Assembly: GCA_900315735.1 (NCBI GenBank) | Contig: ONAD01000012.1 | Span: 1-64,000, forward strand | Direction: 5' to 3' | DNA: 64,000 bases | Source: an uncultured Lachnospiraceae bacterium | GTDB lineage: Bacteria; Bacillota; Clostridia; Lachnospirales; Lachnospiraceae | Shown: one piece after another, positions 7,274 to 16,578 of the stretch | Position numbering within the stretch: the stretch's first letter is position 1 | Layout of the letters: each line of letters starts with the position of its first letter | The notes under the pieces: generated by a model | The model's database searches: none | The model's input: the letters and a program-made list of their open reading frames with translations, nothing else | What the model was told of the DNA's origin: nothing | Translations under genes and position numbers: made by a program

Positions 7274-10207
7274 TTAATCCCCTTCCAAAATTCTAACCTT
7301 CTGTATTGTCACCATATCATTATCCTCAAATAAAACTGTGTCGATATTAAATGCTTCCCAGAAATAATCTTCGCTTACCCGAATCAGATACTGGTTTGTT
7401 CCAGGCTCAACTGTAAAGCAATACTGATACATTGCTCCATCATTTGATGAATCTGAAAATACAATATTAAGTGCCAATTCTTCCTCTGATTTATTTGCTA
7501 TTTCAAAAACAAGATAGTTACCTATATCACTGACAACACTTTTTGAGCCATTAAACATATACCGATTTTCAGTCTCTTTGGTAAGGTCTGCTACTTTTGC
7601 ATTACCAATAGCCGTATATTCATCATAATTCGCCCATATATACGGTATTTTCTCCAAATTATAAAAATGATATGGTTTAAAATCCCATTGTGTCATTCCA
7701 TCTTCATCTGTATAAGATGTTGTAAAATCATATCCGTAGTCAATCAGTTCATATCCTTTCTGCGAAAAGCCATCTGCAATCAGCTTACTTCGATATGCTT
7801 CATAAGAATCTTTTCTGCACCAAACTGCAAATTCTCCAAACGCTGTCAATGGTCTGTAATTGTTGTAAATATATTCCGCAATCTTATAATATCTCACATT
7901 ATGTGGTATTCCAATCATCTGTTGCAGGAACATCGTCTCTGTTGTTCCAAGAACCGCCAATGGACAGTCATTTTGCTCTATTTCATCCATAAAACACTCC
8001 TGCGAATACAAATCTGTAAGCAGGCTCGGAGACTGTCCTACATAACACGGTCTGGTTCTTCCTGTCATCAAATACATAGAGGTTACATTTGAAAAATCAA
8101 GATATGTCTGTTCTTCTGTTAATAATTCATCAAACAAATTCTGAAAAGACAATACTAATTCTTCAGTTTCTTGATCGTATACAATTCTCTTCTGTCCTTG
8201 ATTCTCCGTTACATCATCCTGTAAATTCCACTTTTCTGCCACATTAAGTCCTCTGGCAATCAAACTAGAATCTGCCGCAGGCCAGTACTGTGTAACTATT
8301 GTGCCCTCAAGCAATATTACAACAAAAAACGAACCCACAAATGCAAGAATTCGTACATCTTCATGTTTTTCCCTATCTGTCAACAAATATAGTGAAAAAG
8401 CAGCAACTGTCCAGTGAATAAAATTAAGTAACACACCTGTCCAGCCTGAACATACTGCCAGATTGTGATATACAATAGTCCTTGTAATATATATAATTTC
8501 TGTCAAAGAAAAAGCAATTGTAAAAATTGTTAATATCAAATGCCTTTTATACTTAATATATCTTATCAAAGTATATATAAATAACCCTATAGCTGTCATT
8601 GGAACAATGAAATATGCAAATAAGAAAGCAAATGTAGTCTGATCTCCAAAATCAGCTGTTGCCCATGAAGAACTGGAACCTATACTGACTGACATCCATT
8701 CTTTTATCCTGCCAATTACTGGAATACCTGTTGCTAATGCATATATAACATATAATGCCAACACTATGCTTCCTACAGAAATACCACATACAATATATTT
8801 TTGTAATTCTTTCCAATTTTTCTGTAATATGCAAGAAATACAAAATGCCACAATGCAGGCAATTCCTAAAGATATTCCCTCATCATATGCAATAAATGCT
8901 CCTACAAGTGCACTAATCCAAAATAGAATATAATTTTTAAAAGAAGGTTTTCTGCAAATATACAATAACATTGCAATTGTAATGCAACAAATACTGGTAA
9001 ATTTAATACCCATTAATGTTCCCGGGAAAAGCAATACAAATAATACCGCTATCTCTCTATTAAATATCTGCTTTATAATAAAATATAAAATAATAAATGC
9101 TACTACCATCGACAAACCTGCATATGGATCTGTCAAAGCCCCTTTTATATCGCCATTTATCAGATAATATACTAATTTCGTCCAGACATCATCCAGTGCA
9201 TGTGCCGAAAAATAATCTACAATTGGTAACTTTCCATATAGGCATGTATCCATGGCAACAGCATCATTACTCAATTCATATAAATTATTAAAGCTAGAAT
9301 ACGAAAATACATATTGATAATTATAGGAAAAAAACCCAATTGCCGTATAACTTATAATTGCTCCAATATATCCAAATGCAGATAAATTCCAATTTTTTTT
9401 CCGTATCAGCCATACGATAAATACCGCCAGAACAAGAATTATTAATGCTGTTCTGCATAAATATGTAAAATATCTGGCAATATTTCTACCTCTTTCAGTA
9501 AGAATGTAAATTCCTTCTAAGGCAGCTCTTATCATTGCTGGAAGCCACATAAGAATATACAGGTAACTTTTTAACTGACCAGCAATTTTCTTTCCTATCG
9601 GCAAATATAGTACCCCTGCTGTTCCGGCAACAATAATTCCTCCCAGCAATATCATAAATATTGTCTTCTTATCTGACTGGAATAATAATGTATACGATGT
9701 AACTGAAATAAAAAATGTCAATAAAAGTAATATACTATCTGAAAATTCCAATTGCTGTTGCTTGTCTATCAGTGCAATTGCATATAGGAGCAGAAAATAT
9801 GCTATAATACTTTGAATCATTGGATTTTCATTTATTTTTGTGGCATCAGATGTATATCTTGAAATATAGGATGCAACTGTAATTAATGCAAGAAAAATTC
9901 CAATTTTTGTAAAAAAATCCTGATACTTAGATCTTTTTTTAAAGAGCCAGGTCAATGCTATCAACACCAATATAATCAGCAGTGGTAAATACAAAAGAAA
10001 CAACTTATAAAAATTTCCAATTCTTGCATCTATGGATATTCCTGCCAAAACAGACGAACTAAATGTACGATTCCACGACAATAAATCTACATTCTTCAGC
10101 GGATTTATATAATAAGAAACAGCCAATGCAATTGTCAGTGACAACAGCATAGTTTTCAATTCAATATTCTTTATATATCCAATGATTCTGCGTCCAACTT
10201 TATACAT
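7274..10207 (-). CDS. large GT-C-like membrane glycosyltransferase with C-terminal ectodomain
   Basis: This 977-residue protein has roughly 16 hydrophobic segments in its first 620 residues, then about 350 residues with none. Around residues 315-340 the sequence GKLPIVDYFSAHALDD resembles the G-x-L-P-x-x-D-Y/F loop of GT-C glycosyltransferases that use polyprenyl-phosphate sugars. The tail looks beta-rich and probably lies outside the cell. Context supports a transferase that adds the sugar delivered by the GT2/EmrE-like genes in the same operon to an exported glycan. No GT family is certain; a polymerase or another membrane transferase remains possible. Confidence 0.6.
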   Translation of the reverse strand: MYKVGRRIIGYIKNIELKTMLLSLTIALAVSYYINPLKNVDLLSWNRTFSSSVLAGISIDARIGNFYKLFLLYLPLLIILVLIALTWLFKKRSKYQDFFTKIGIFLALITVASYISRYTSDATKINENPMIQSIIAYFLLLYAIALIDKQQQLEFSDSILLLLTFFISVTSYTLLFQSDKKTIFMILLGGIIVAGTAGVLYLPIGKKIAGQLKSYLYILMWLPAMIRAALEGIYILTERGRNIARYFTYLCRTALIILVLAVFIVWLIRKKNWNLSAFGYIGAIISYTAIGFFSYNYQYVFSYSSFNNLYELSNDAVAMDTCLYGKLPIVDYFSAHALDDVWTKLVYYLINGDIKGALTDPYAGLSMVVAFIILYFIIKQIFNREIAVLFVLLFPGTLMGIKFTSICCITIAMLLYICRKPSFKNYILFWISALVGAFIAYDEGISLGIACIVAFCISCILQKNWKELQKYIVCGISVGSIVLALYVIYALATGIPVIGRIKEWMSVSIGSSSSWATADFGDQTTFAFLFAYFIVPMTAIGLFIYTLIRYIKYKRHLILTIFTIAFSLTEIIYITRTIVYHNLAVCSGWTGVLLNFIHWTVAAFSLYLLTDREKHEDVRILAFVGSFFVVILLEGTIVTQYWPAADSSLIARGLNVAEKWNLQDDVTENQGQKRIVYDQETEELVLSFQNLFDELLTEEQTYLDFSNVTSMYLMTGRTRPCYVGQSPSLLTDLYSQECFMDEIEQNDCPLAVLGTTETMFLQQMIGIPHNVRYYKIAEYIYNNYRPLTAFGEFAVWCRKDSYEAYRSKLIADGFSQKGYELIDYGYDFTTSYTDEDGMTQWDFKPYHFYNLEKIPYIWANYDEYTAIGNAKVADLTKETENRYMFNGSKSVVSDIGNYLVFEIANKSEEELALNIVFSDSSNDGAMYQYCFTVEPGTNQYLIRVSEDYFWEAFNIDTVLFEDNDMVTIQKVRILEGD

Positions 10208-10223
10208 TGCCAGTTATTCTCCT

Positions 10224-11141
10224 TTATTCTGCAAATGTTTTTATCTCATCCATCATCTTCTCTTTTGTACAGATGTATCCATCTACCCCACCAAAAATCT
10301 CTGCATGGATTGTCTTATAATCATAATCCGCCGGTATACCGCCCAGCTCATTTACGAACTCTTTTCCGGTAAGATACTTATATAATTCTCCCGCTGAAAC
10401 AGGTTCTGTTGCCGGATGCCAAAGCAGGATTCCAGCTTCCAACGCTAATTTTATATCCGCCCAGAGTCTTTCAAGATTATAGAACTGGTACACGCTTCTG
10501 CTATCAGTAAAGTTCAATGCAGAAAAGCCTAATTTTTTGAATTTCTCTTTGAGAAGTTCCTTTTGCGACTCCACTACCTGTACTTTATAGAAACCATTAT
10601 CCTGACGCTGGTAATATTTTTCCAAGTCAGCGTCCCTCTCTGCCAATTCCCTGAATTTTTCTTCTTTCAACATAAATGGAATCACATTAATAAAATCATA
10701 TATAAAATTCTTCTTAATATTTCTGCCAAACAATCCCGGTAACCTGATAATAAGTGCATCCGGATAATTCTCTCTTACCCACAATTCCAATTGATATCTG
10801 TTATATCCATATGGATGCAGATTTTCGATATCTATTGGTGAATTTTCATCCACACCTTTCGGGACCTTAAATACATCTATTGTTGATATTAGTACAAGTC
10901 TCTTTGGATTAATCTTTGTGATATTATCCTCTGCCTGTCTTATAAGATCCATATCTTTCTCTGGAGCATTATTTGCCAAATATTTTTCTGCTCTGAGTCC
11001 TGCATAAATCAATAAATCCGGATTCGTTCCAAATGCTTCTTCTATATTTTTTGAATTGTAAACTGCTGTTATCTCATTACCAGCTGCTGCATAAATATTA
11101 CTACCTACGAATCCTGTATAACCAACAAGTGCTATTTTCAT
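10224..11141 (-). CDS. NAD(P)-dependent sugar epimerase/dehydratase-like protein
   Basis: This 305-residue Rossmann protein opens with LVGYTGFVGSN, the G-x-x-G-x-x-G dinucleotide site of extended SDR sugar enzymes. A Ser/Thr appears in LISTIDVF. The expected catalytic Y-x-x-x-K is YGYNRYQLE, so the lysine is replaced by arginine if the alignment is right; this may mean altered or weak catalysis. It lies between a GT2 and the large GT-C-like gene and probably edits a nucleotide sugar or a bound sugar. It could be a reductase rather than an epimerase. Confidence 0.7.
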   Translation of the reverse strand: MKIALVGYTGFVGSNIYAAAGNEITAVYNSKNIEEAFGTNPDLLIYAGLRAEKYLANNAPEKDMDLIRQAEDNITKINPKRLVLISTIDVFKVPKGVDENSPIDIENLHPYGYNRYQLELWVRENYPDALIIRLPGLFGRNIKKNFIYDFINVIPFMLKEEKFRELAERDADLEKYYQRQDNGFYKVQVVESQKELLKEKFKKLGFSALNFTDSRSVYQFYNLERLWADIKLALEAGILLWHPATEPVSAGELYKYLTGKEFVNELGGIPADYDYKTIHAEIFGGVDGYICTKEKMMDEIKTFAE

Positions 11142-11152
11142 TCTTTTCCCCT

Positions 11153-12091
11153 TTACTTTGTTAATTTTTCAATGCTTTCAAAACTATAATGTTTTCTTTT
11201 AAACACAAGATCAACCAGAAGTTGAAGATATTTAATTACAATTGTAAGAATTCCAAAAAGTGCAAAAAATGCAACTGACAAGAAAAGTATCGTAGTTGTC
11301 CATCCGGCTACTGGATTTGAAGTTGCATAAATTACAACAGAATAGACAATCATAAATAAAGAAACAAAAATCATTGCAAACGTCATAGTCTTCGCAAAAC
11401 TATATCCCATTTCGGTAAACAGAATCAATGAGTCCTCTGCCAATCCAGATCTATAATTTTTTTCTCTATGATCAAATGGTCCTGTTTTATTCTCCACAAC
11501 TGTATATCGAATATTATCTGTTTTCAGACCACAATTTGCATAAACTGCTTTACGATATGGTACTGTCTTATTCATCGCACTAATTCTATTAATCACCCTT
11601 CTGCTAAGTACCCGGAAGCTCTCTGTGGTCATCTTATACTGCATGTCCGAATAGTGTGCAAATACTGTATAAAAAAGTCTTGAAGAAAATCTTTCCTTTC
11701 TCTTTGGCGATGCACTGACAATATCATAGCCTTTTAAAGAATGTCTATATATCTCCATAATCACCATTGAATCAAAATCTAAGTTTGTATTATCAAACTC
11801 AAATACAAAGTCTCCAATAGACATATCCATTCCAGCATTCATTGCCAGTTCCACTCCATGGAAATAGCTCATATTAATCACAGAAATACTTGTCCCTGTT
11901 GCTATTGTACTGACTTCTTTAATCATCTTTAATGAAGTATCCTCTGAAAAATCATTTACACAAATAATCTCAGAATGTTCAAAGTTACTCTCCATTACGT
12001 CTATCAGCATTTTAAGGAAACGTTCTATCCTATGTTCTGCATTATGCACATAGACAACTGCAGAAACAAAATTCTTCTCTTTATTTGCCAT
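11153..12091 (-). CDS. GT2 glycosyltransferase with two C-terminal membrane helices
   Basis: This 312-residue protein has VVYVHNAEHRIERF, ICVNDFSEDTS and FEFDNTNLD, the last replacing the usual D-x-D region, then two helices near residues 225-290, the layout of GtrB/DPM-like transferases. The ATG at 12091 is chosen over the GTG one codon earlier because GAGGTG sits 7 nt before it. It overlaps the FAD oxidoreductase gene by 11 nt, implying coupling. The usual second Asp of the metal site appears as Asn, so donor binding may differ. It probably makes or transfers a lipid-linked sugar. Confidence 0.75.
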   Translation of the reverse strand: MANKEKNFVSAVVYVHNAEHRIERFLKMLIDVMESNFEHSEIICVNDFSEDTSLKMIKEVSTIATGTSISVINMSYFHGVELAMNAGMDMSIGDFVFEFDNTNLDFDSMVIMEIYRHSLKGYDIVSASPKRKERFSSRLFYTVFAHYSDMQYKMTTESFRVLSRRVINRISAMNKTVPYRKAVYANCGLKTDNIRYTVVENKTGPFDHREKNYRSGLAEDSLILFTEMGYSFAKTMTFAMIFVSLFMIVYSVVIYATSNPVAGWTTTILFLSVAFFALFGILTIVIKYLQLLVDLVFKRKHYSFESIEKLTK

Positions 12092-13214
12092 CACTCAGCA
12101 CCTCATCTAAATCATATACTGTATTTATTTTTCCTGAAAGTACACCGACAAAAGTCGGATTTTCAGAAAATTTTCTTATTACCGTTGGTCTTGAATCATC
12201 TATTTCAGAGCTCATAAGAATCGGTTTCATAGAAAACAGTGAGCTTCTATATGTAAAGCCATATTCATCCCGCATATATTTTCTTGCCAGATTTGCCATA
12301 TATGGGAACGCAGTAGCCGGCTTTGCAGGACAATCATTGCAATTTCCAAGATGAACGTTAGAGCAAAATCCTCGGCTCTTCTCCTGACAAGAAAATGTCG
12401 GAACACCATCATAGCTGGTTGTATGTGGTGTAAAGGTTACAGATGTAAGTGAATGAAATCCTGTCTTTCCAAATGGCATAATTGAGAAAAATGGTCCATC
12501 CATTACTGTAAAACCGATATTCTTTAATTTTTCATTCACATCACATAGAATAATCTCACATAATTCATACTTAATACCAAATTTTTCATACCCAAGCATA
12601 TCAAGAATCTGATTGGTTCCGGCATAAGTTGCATTAAGTACATAAGCAGACTTATAAGAAATACCATCTGCAGTATTTATTACATAAGCATCTGTATGTT
12701 TTTCAATTCCAGTAATATTGATACCATATTTTATCTCTACACTGGTCGGATACTTAGCTAATTCTTCCAGCAGATAATCCTTAAGAATCATTGCATCATA
12801 AGTATATTCCCTCGTCCGGAAGACACCATCACACATACCTTCCTTAAAATAATTGCCTGGGCAAAGCTCCTCACACGGAATATTGGCGGCTTTACAAAAT
12901 TCTTTAAACTGTTTTCCATTTGACCAGGAATATTCACCAGATGTTGCATATATCTGATCAAATTCTTTATTCACGCAAAATGCATAATCTTTATTAAATC
13001 GTTCAAAATATCCTGCAGACTTCATTGCTGTGGAAAGTGACCTTGGATAATGATATCCCTGATGTACTCTCGCCTGATTAATATATGTTGCTCTCCGAAA
13101 CGGTGCATCATCACATTCCAATACAATTACATGCTCGCCACGCCTGCAACAGAACAAAGCCGCATATAGACCATAGAAGCCTGCACCGATAATAATTTTA
13201 TCATATTGTTTCAT
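12081..13214 (-). CDS. FAD-dependent oxidoreductase of the DAO type with four clustered cysteines
   Basis: The 377-residue protein starts with the FAD-binding IIIGAGFYGLYAA (G10, G12, G15) and ends with GVLSGKINTVYDLDEV, the usual DAO-fold C-terminal loop. It lacks UDP-galactopyranose mutase features I would recognise. Residues C276, C284, C292 and C295 form C-x7-C-x7-C-x2-C, which could hold Zn or an Fe-S cluster. Its neighbours are a GT2 and an NAD epimerase, so it may oxidise or reduce a sugar or amine of the glycan. The substrate is unknown. Confidence 0.75.
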   Translation of the reverse strand: MKQYDKIIIGAGFYGLYAALFCCRRGEHVIVLECDDAPFRRATYINQARVHQGYHYPRSLSTAMKSAGYFERFNKDYAFCVNKEFDQIYATSGEYSWSNGKQFKEFCKAANIPCEELCPGNYFKEGMCDGVFRTREYTYDAMILKDYLLEELAKYPTSVEIKYGINITGIEKHTDAYVINTADGISYKSAYVLNATYAGTNQILDMLGYEKFGIKYELCEIILCDVNEKLKNIGFTVMDGPFFSIMPFGKTGFHSLTSVTFTPHTTSYDGVPTFSCQEKSRGFCSNVHLGNCNDCPAKPATAFPYMANLARKYMRDEYGFTYRSSLFSMKPILMSSEIDDSRPTVIRKFSENPTFVGVLSGKINTVYDLDEVLSDGK

Positions 13215-13370
13215 TTCTATTCTCCATTGTACTTATTTCTTTATTCTCTAAATGTACTATTTTATGATACACCACCAAAAGATGTATTTCAAGCAATGCG
13301 TTATTTCTGTCATGGATGGCTTAGATGCAAAAAGATTGTTTATATATTTCAAAAAGTCCTTCTATGTCAG

Positions 13371-13765
13371 CTATCGAATCACATAATGTCTACGTAGCCA
13401 ACCAGATAACGGATTATGCTCCAAAATAAATTTCCACAGCAGTGAACCATAGATTCCTGCGATTACATAAACAAGCCACCAATTGCAAATAAAATTTTGT
13501 TGTCATACCGGTTACTGCCAAGGCTTCCGGCAAATACGGATGCCTCTGCAAGGAATCCGGTAAACCACAGTATTGCAATCATACTCTTCACTACCATGGA
13601 CAGCCGTTCTCTGATATACTTCTGATAGAGATAACCACAGATATAATACATCGCACAAATCAGCGTTCTGCTGATTCGGTATGGAAATGTAACCTGAAAT
13701 TCCAGTACGCATACCGCAATTCCAATTCCCTTTGCGATATCAAGTTCCGTGCTTCTTTTGTTCAT
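13371..13765 (-). pseudogene. remnant of an acyltransferase 3 family gene
   Basis: The remnant starts well (GGAAGGAA, then ATG at 13765) with TELDIAKGIGIAVCVL, the family opening, but the expected Gly-His and the next 150 or so residues are missing; it jumps to FPYRISRTLICAMYYICGYL, which looks like a mid-protein segment. The frame stops after GGLFM near 13463. A typical C-terminal segment, VYVIAGIYGSLLWKFILEHN, then continues in another frame to a TAG at 13371-13373. An internal deletion plus a frameshift explain this. A short functional protein cannot be wholly excluded. Confidence 0.75.
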
Positions 13766-13781
13766 CACATTTCCTTCCCAG

Positions 13782-14849
13782 TTATCCTAACATTTCATCC
13801 TTCAAAATCGTATCCTCTGCCACATCCACCTTCAGCGTGCGTCCAATAATTTCTTCCATCCGCTCCGGAGAAATTCCGGTTCCCGGTCTCTTGAAGGTCA
13901 GCATTTCTCTTGTGATTACGGTTCCTTTGGCAATATCGCAGGTTGTTACCAGAGAACGTCTTGCATTCTTTCTGGCAGTCTGCTCTGTCTCTAAGCAGCA
14001 TAAATCACCTTTGCCACGAATGGTATCAATAAATTCCAGTCCAGCAAGAATCTTTCTTGCATCATCCGGATCCATGGCATGATAGTGATCATTTCCTTTT
14101 AAGGTCTTGTCCAGTGTAAAATGCTTCTCTATCACTACCGCGCCCAGATTGTACGCTGTTTTGATTACATCTGCGCAGGCATCTGGCTTCGTATGGTCTG
14201 AATATCCGATAATCAGATCCTTATACTTTTCTTTCAGGCTTGCTATCTTATTTAAGTTGGCATGCTCATACGGAGTCGGATATTCCAGTACGCAATGCAG
14301 GATGCAAAGCGGTTGGTTATTTACCTTACGGACTGTTGCTATCATGCGGTCAATCTCACCCTCATTGGCTGCGCCTACAGAAATAAGCATTGGTTTATTT
14401 TTCTTTGCCTGATATTCCACAAACGGAAGGTTGTTCATATCGGATGAAGATATTTTATAGACATCCATCATCTTATCGAGATAATCTGCAGATTCGATGT
14501 CAAATGCAGTGGATAAAAATTCAATGCCGATTTCGTCGCTGTAATCCTTCAGCTCCTGATATTCTTTTTCGCCAAACTGGTCAAATTTCTGAAATAACTC
14601 ATGCTGGGATGTTGTTGTCTCTTCCGTGGTATCCCAGTAAGAAGGAGAATCCTTTGCTGCCAGCGTATCAGCTTTATAGGTCTGGAATTTTACTGCATGG
14701 ATTCCGGCATCCTTGGCTTTCTTGATCATTAACTTCGCAGCTTCCATATTGGAAATGTTCATTTTCTTTGCAATGTCATAATAATTTACACCAATCTCTG
14801 CAATCAGTACTGCTTTATGTGTCAGAGCACGTTCGATAATTTTGCTCAT
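13782..14849 (-). CDS. nonulosonic acid synthase (NeuB/PseI/LegI family)
   Basis: The 355-residue enzyme has the NeuB-type barrel (AVLIAEIGVNY, AVKFQTYKAD, ISSSDMNNLPF, GYSDHT, VIEKHFTLD) and a C-terminal SAF antifreeze-like domain from about residue 290 (RRSLVTTCDIAKG...RPGTGI). The family condenses phosphoenolpyruvate with a hexose derivative to form a nine-carbon acid such as sialic, legionaminic or pseudaminic acid. It lies 3 nt after the activating cytidylyltransferase/PseG fusion. The PseG-like partner suggests a pseudaminic- or legionaminic-type product, but sequence alone does not decide. Confidence 0.9.
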   Translation of the reverse strand: MSKIIERALTHKAVLIAEIGVNYYDIAKKMNISNMEAAKLMIKKAKDAGIHAVKFQTYKADTLAAKDSPSYWDTTEETTTSQHELFQKFDQFGEKEYQELKDYSDEIGIEFLSTAFDIESADYLDKMMDVYKISSSDMNNLPFVEYQAKKNKPMLISVGAANEGEIDRMIATVRKVNNQPLCILHCVLEYPTPYEHANLNKIASLKEKYKDLIIGYSDHTKPDACADVIKTAYNLGAVVIEKHFTLDKTLKGNDHYHAMDPDDARKILAGLEFIDTIRGKGDLCCLETEQTARKNARRSLVTTCDIAKGTVITREMLTFKRPGTGISPERMEEIIGRTLKVDVAEDTILKDEMLG

Positions 14850-14852
14850 AAA

Positions 14853-16487
14853 TTATATCTCCTCATCCTCTAAAATCAATCCAATTACCCGCTTAATACC
14901 GGATTTTAAATCGTGACGCATCATCAGACTCTGCATTTCCTTTCGAATCTGCGGTGTCTCAACCAGCCAGCGGAAGGTTGTCTCAATGGTTTCATCTGCC
15001 ACATTGATTCCAAGTCCAAGATTTAAGAAACCATTGTTCATCTGTGCAAAGGTGTGCTTCATCTCACGCTCATTCTGAGCCATAACCACTGCAGGTACGC
15101 CCATGGCGGCAAGCTCATAGACGGTTCTGCCCTGAGAAGTAAATGCCAGGTCTGCCTTATCAAACAGGTCGCTGATATGTTTTAAATTCTGCTCTACATA
15201 GATACCTGTTGCCTCATCTGTTTCAATCTGATTTGCTTTCTGGTCATACCCTACGCCCAGTGCAAAATGGAATTTAATCTCCGGATAATCCTTATGAATC
15301 CACTTTGCCATCTCATAGATTCTCTTGGTAAAGTTCGATGGATCTGTTCCTCCAAAAATAACCACTACATTCTGCACCTGCTCATGAAATGTGGATGGTG
15401 TGGCACAAAAAAATTCATCCCTGAGGCATACATAATTAGCTCCCCAGTAATAATTATCTCCTCTGGTATGGTCTTCATACAGTGCATTAATCACTACATC
15501 TGCATAATCGGCTCCCTCACCAAGGTCTTCTATCGTTACGACACGTTTTACATATTTCTTTAATTCTCTGATATAATCCGCGTCTGTATTCAGGCAGTCA
15601 TTTACTACTACATCTGGCTTCCATTCCTGCACGAATTCCATGAATTCTTCGTCACTCTTAATGGTATGTACCGGCATATTTGCTTCCTGCAGTTTCTTCA
15701 GTCCCGGCTCATGCTGCTCTTTTGTTACAAAGAGAAGCTCCTGTCCGGTCAGATTATATGCCAGTGTCAGACAATGATAAATGTGTCCCATTCCAAGCTC
15801 TTTGTATCCGTCTGCCCGAAGAATAATCCGTTTCTTTTTCAGTTCATGCTCACACAATACCCAGTCGGAAGCCGCATCGATATCCACTGCCTCACGCTCC
15901 GGCATCTCATAGACAGAAACCTTCTTTCCAATGCGGCTGTTTACCTCCATACATTCTCTTCTTGTAATCAGAAATGCACCCGTCTCGAGATAGTTCGGCG
16001 GTAACTGCTGACGATTCAGACGTTTCTCATAATTTGGTACATAGCAGCCATCTTTCTTTGTCCAGGATAAATGCGGCTTATTTACCACACTGATATAAGT
16101 ATCATCGGAAGAAGCCAAAAAGCTTTCCAAAGCCTTGTCCAAGGTATCAGAAGAAAGTAACGGTGATGTTACCTGTAAGGTAATTACCACATCATACTGA
16201 ATCCCTTTCTTCTTTTCCATGGTGCAGACTGCATCATAGATAACCGGGTCTAATGTCACGGCATCCTTTGCCAGTTCACTATCTCTGGTCATGGTCTCTA
16301 CGCCATAAGAAGAAGCTATTTTCAAAATTTCTTCATCATCAGATGAAACTACAACGTCATCAATACCTGGACAGTTCTTTGCATTATGAATTGCATAATA
16401 AATAAGTGGTTTCCCATTCATCAAACGGACATTTTTCCGTGGTATTCCTTTTGATCCGCCACGAGCCGGTATTACTGCCAAGACCAT
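14853..16487 (-). CDS. fusion of acylneuraminate cytidylyltransferase and PseG-like UDP-sugar hydrolase
   Basis: The first about 220 residues of this 544-residue protein are a CMP-nonulosonate synthetase: VIPARGGSKGIPRKN, VVSSDDEEI, TLQVTSPLL and EAVDIDAASDW. From about 225 it is a PseG-like hydrolase of the GT-B fold: LRADGYKELGMGHIYHC with the G-x-G-H loop, VVNDCLN, VVIFGGTDPSN and TSQGRTVYELAAMGVP. PseG removes UDP from a UDP-linked diacetamido sugar before NeuB/PseI acts, while the cytidylyltransferase acts after it, so one chain holds the steps on both sides of the synthase. AGGAGG lies 7 nt before the ATG. The dehydratase, aminotransferase and acetyltransferase that would feed it are not in the window. 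Confidence 0.88.
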   Translation of the reverse strand: MVLAVIPARGGSKGIPRKNVRLMNGKPLIYYAIHNAKNCPGIDDVVVSSDDEEILKIASSYGVETMTRDSELAKDAVTLDPVIYDAVCTMEKKKGIQYDVVITLQVTSPLLSSDTLDKALESFLASSDDTYISVVNKPHLSWTKKDGCYVPNYEKRLNRQQLPPNYLETGAFLITRRECMEVNSRIGKKVSVYEMPEREAVDIDAASDWVLCEHELKKKRIILRADGYKELGMGHIYHCLTLAYNLTGQELLFVTKEQHEPGLKKLQEANMPVHTIKSDEEFMEFVQEWKPDVVVNDCLNTDADYIRELKKYVKRVVTIEDLGEGADYADVVINALYEDHTRGDNYYWGANYVCLRDEFFCATPSTFHEQVQNVVVIFGGTDPSNFTKRIYEMAKWIHKDYPEIKFHFALGVGYDQKANQIETDEATGIYVEQNLKHISDLFDKADLAFTSQGRTVYELAAMGVPAVVMAQNEREMKHTFAQMNNGFLNLGLGINVADETIETTFRWLVETPQIRKEMQSLMMRHDLKSGIKRVIGLILEDEEI

Positions 16488-16578
16488 TGTGATACCTCCT
16501 ATTTTTTACATTTACTATTTTTTTATATTACCCAAATACTATCTTTCGAAATGTCCCCATTTCATCTACATTGCTTTC

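Noticed and set aside
16540-16570. Terminator between the CMP-synthetase fusion and the glucosaminidase
   Set aside because: A 6-bp GAAATG/CATTTC hairpin exists, but there is no U-tract on either strand.
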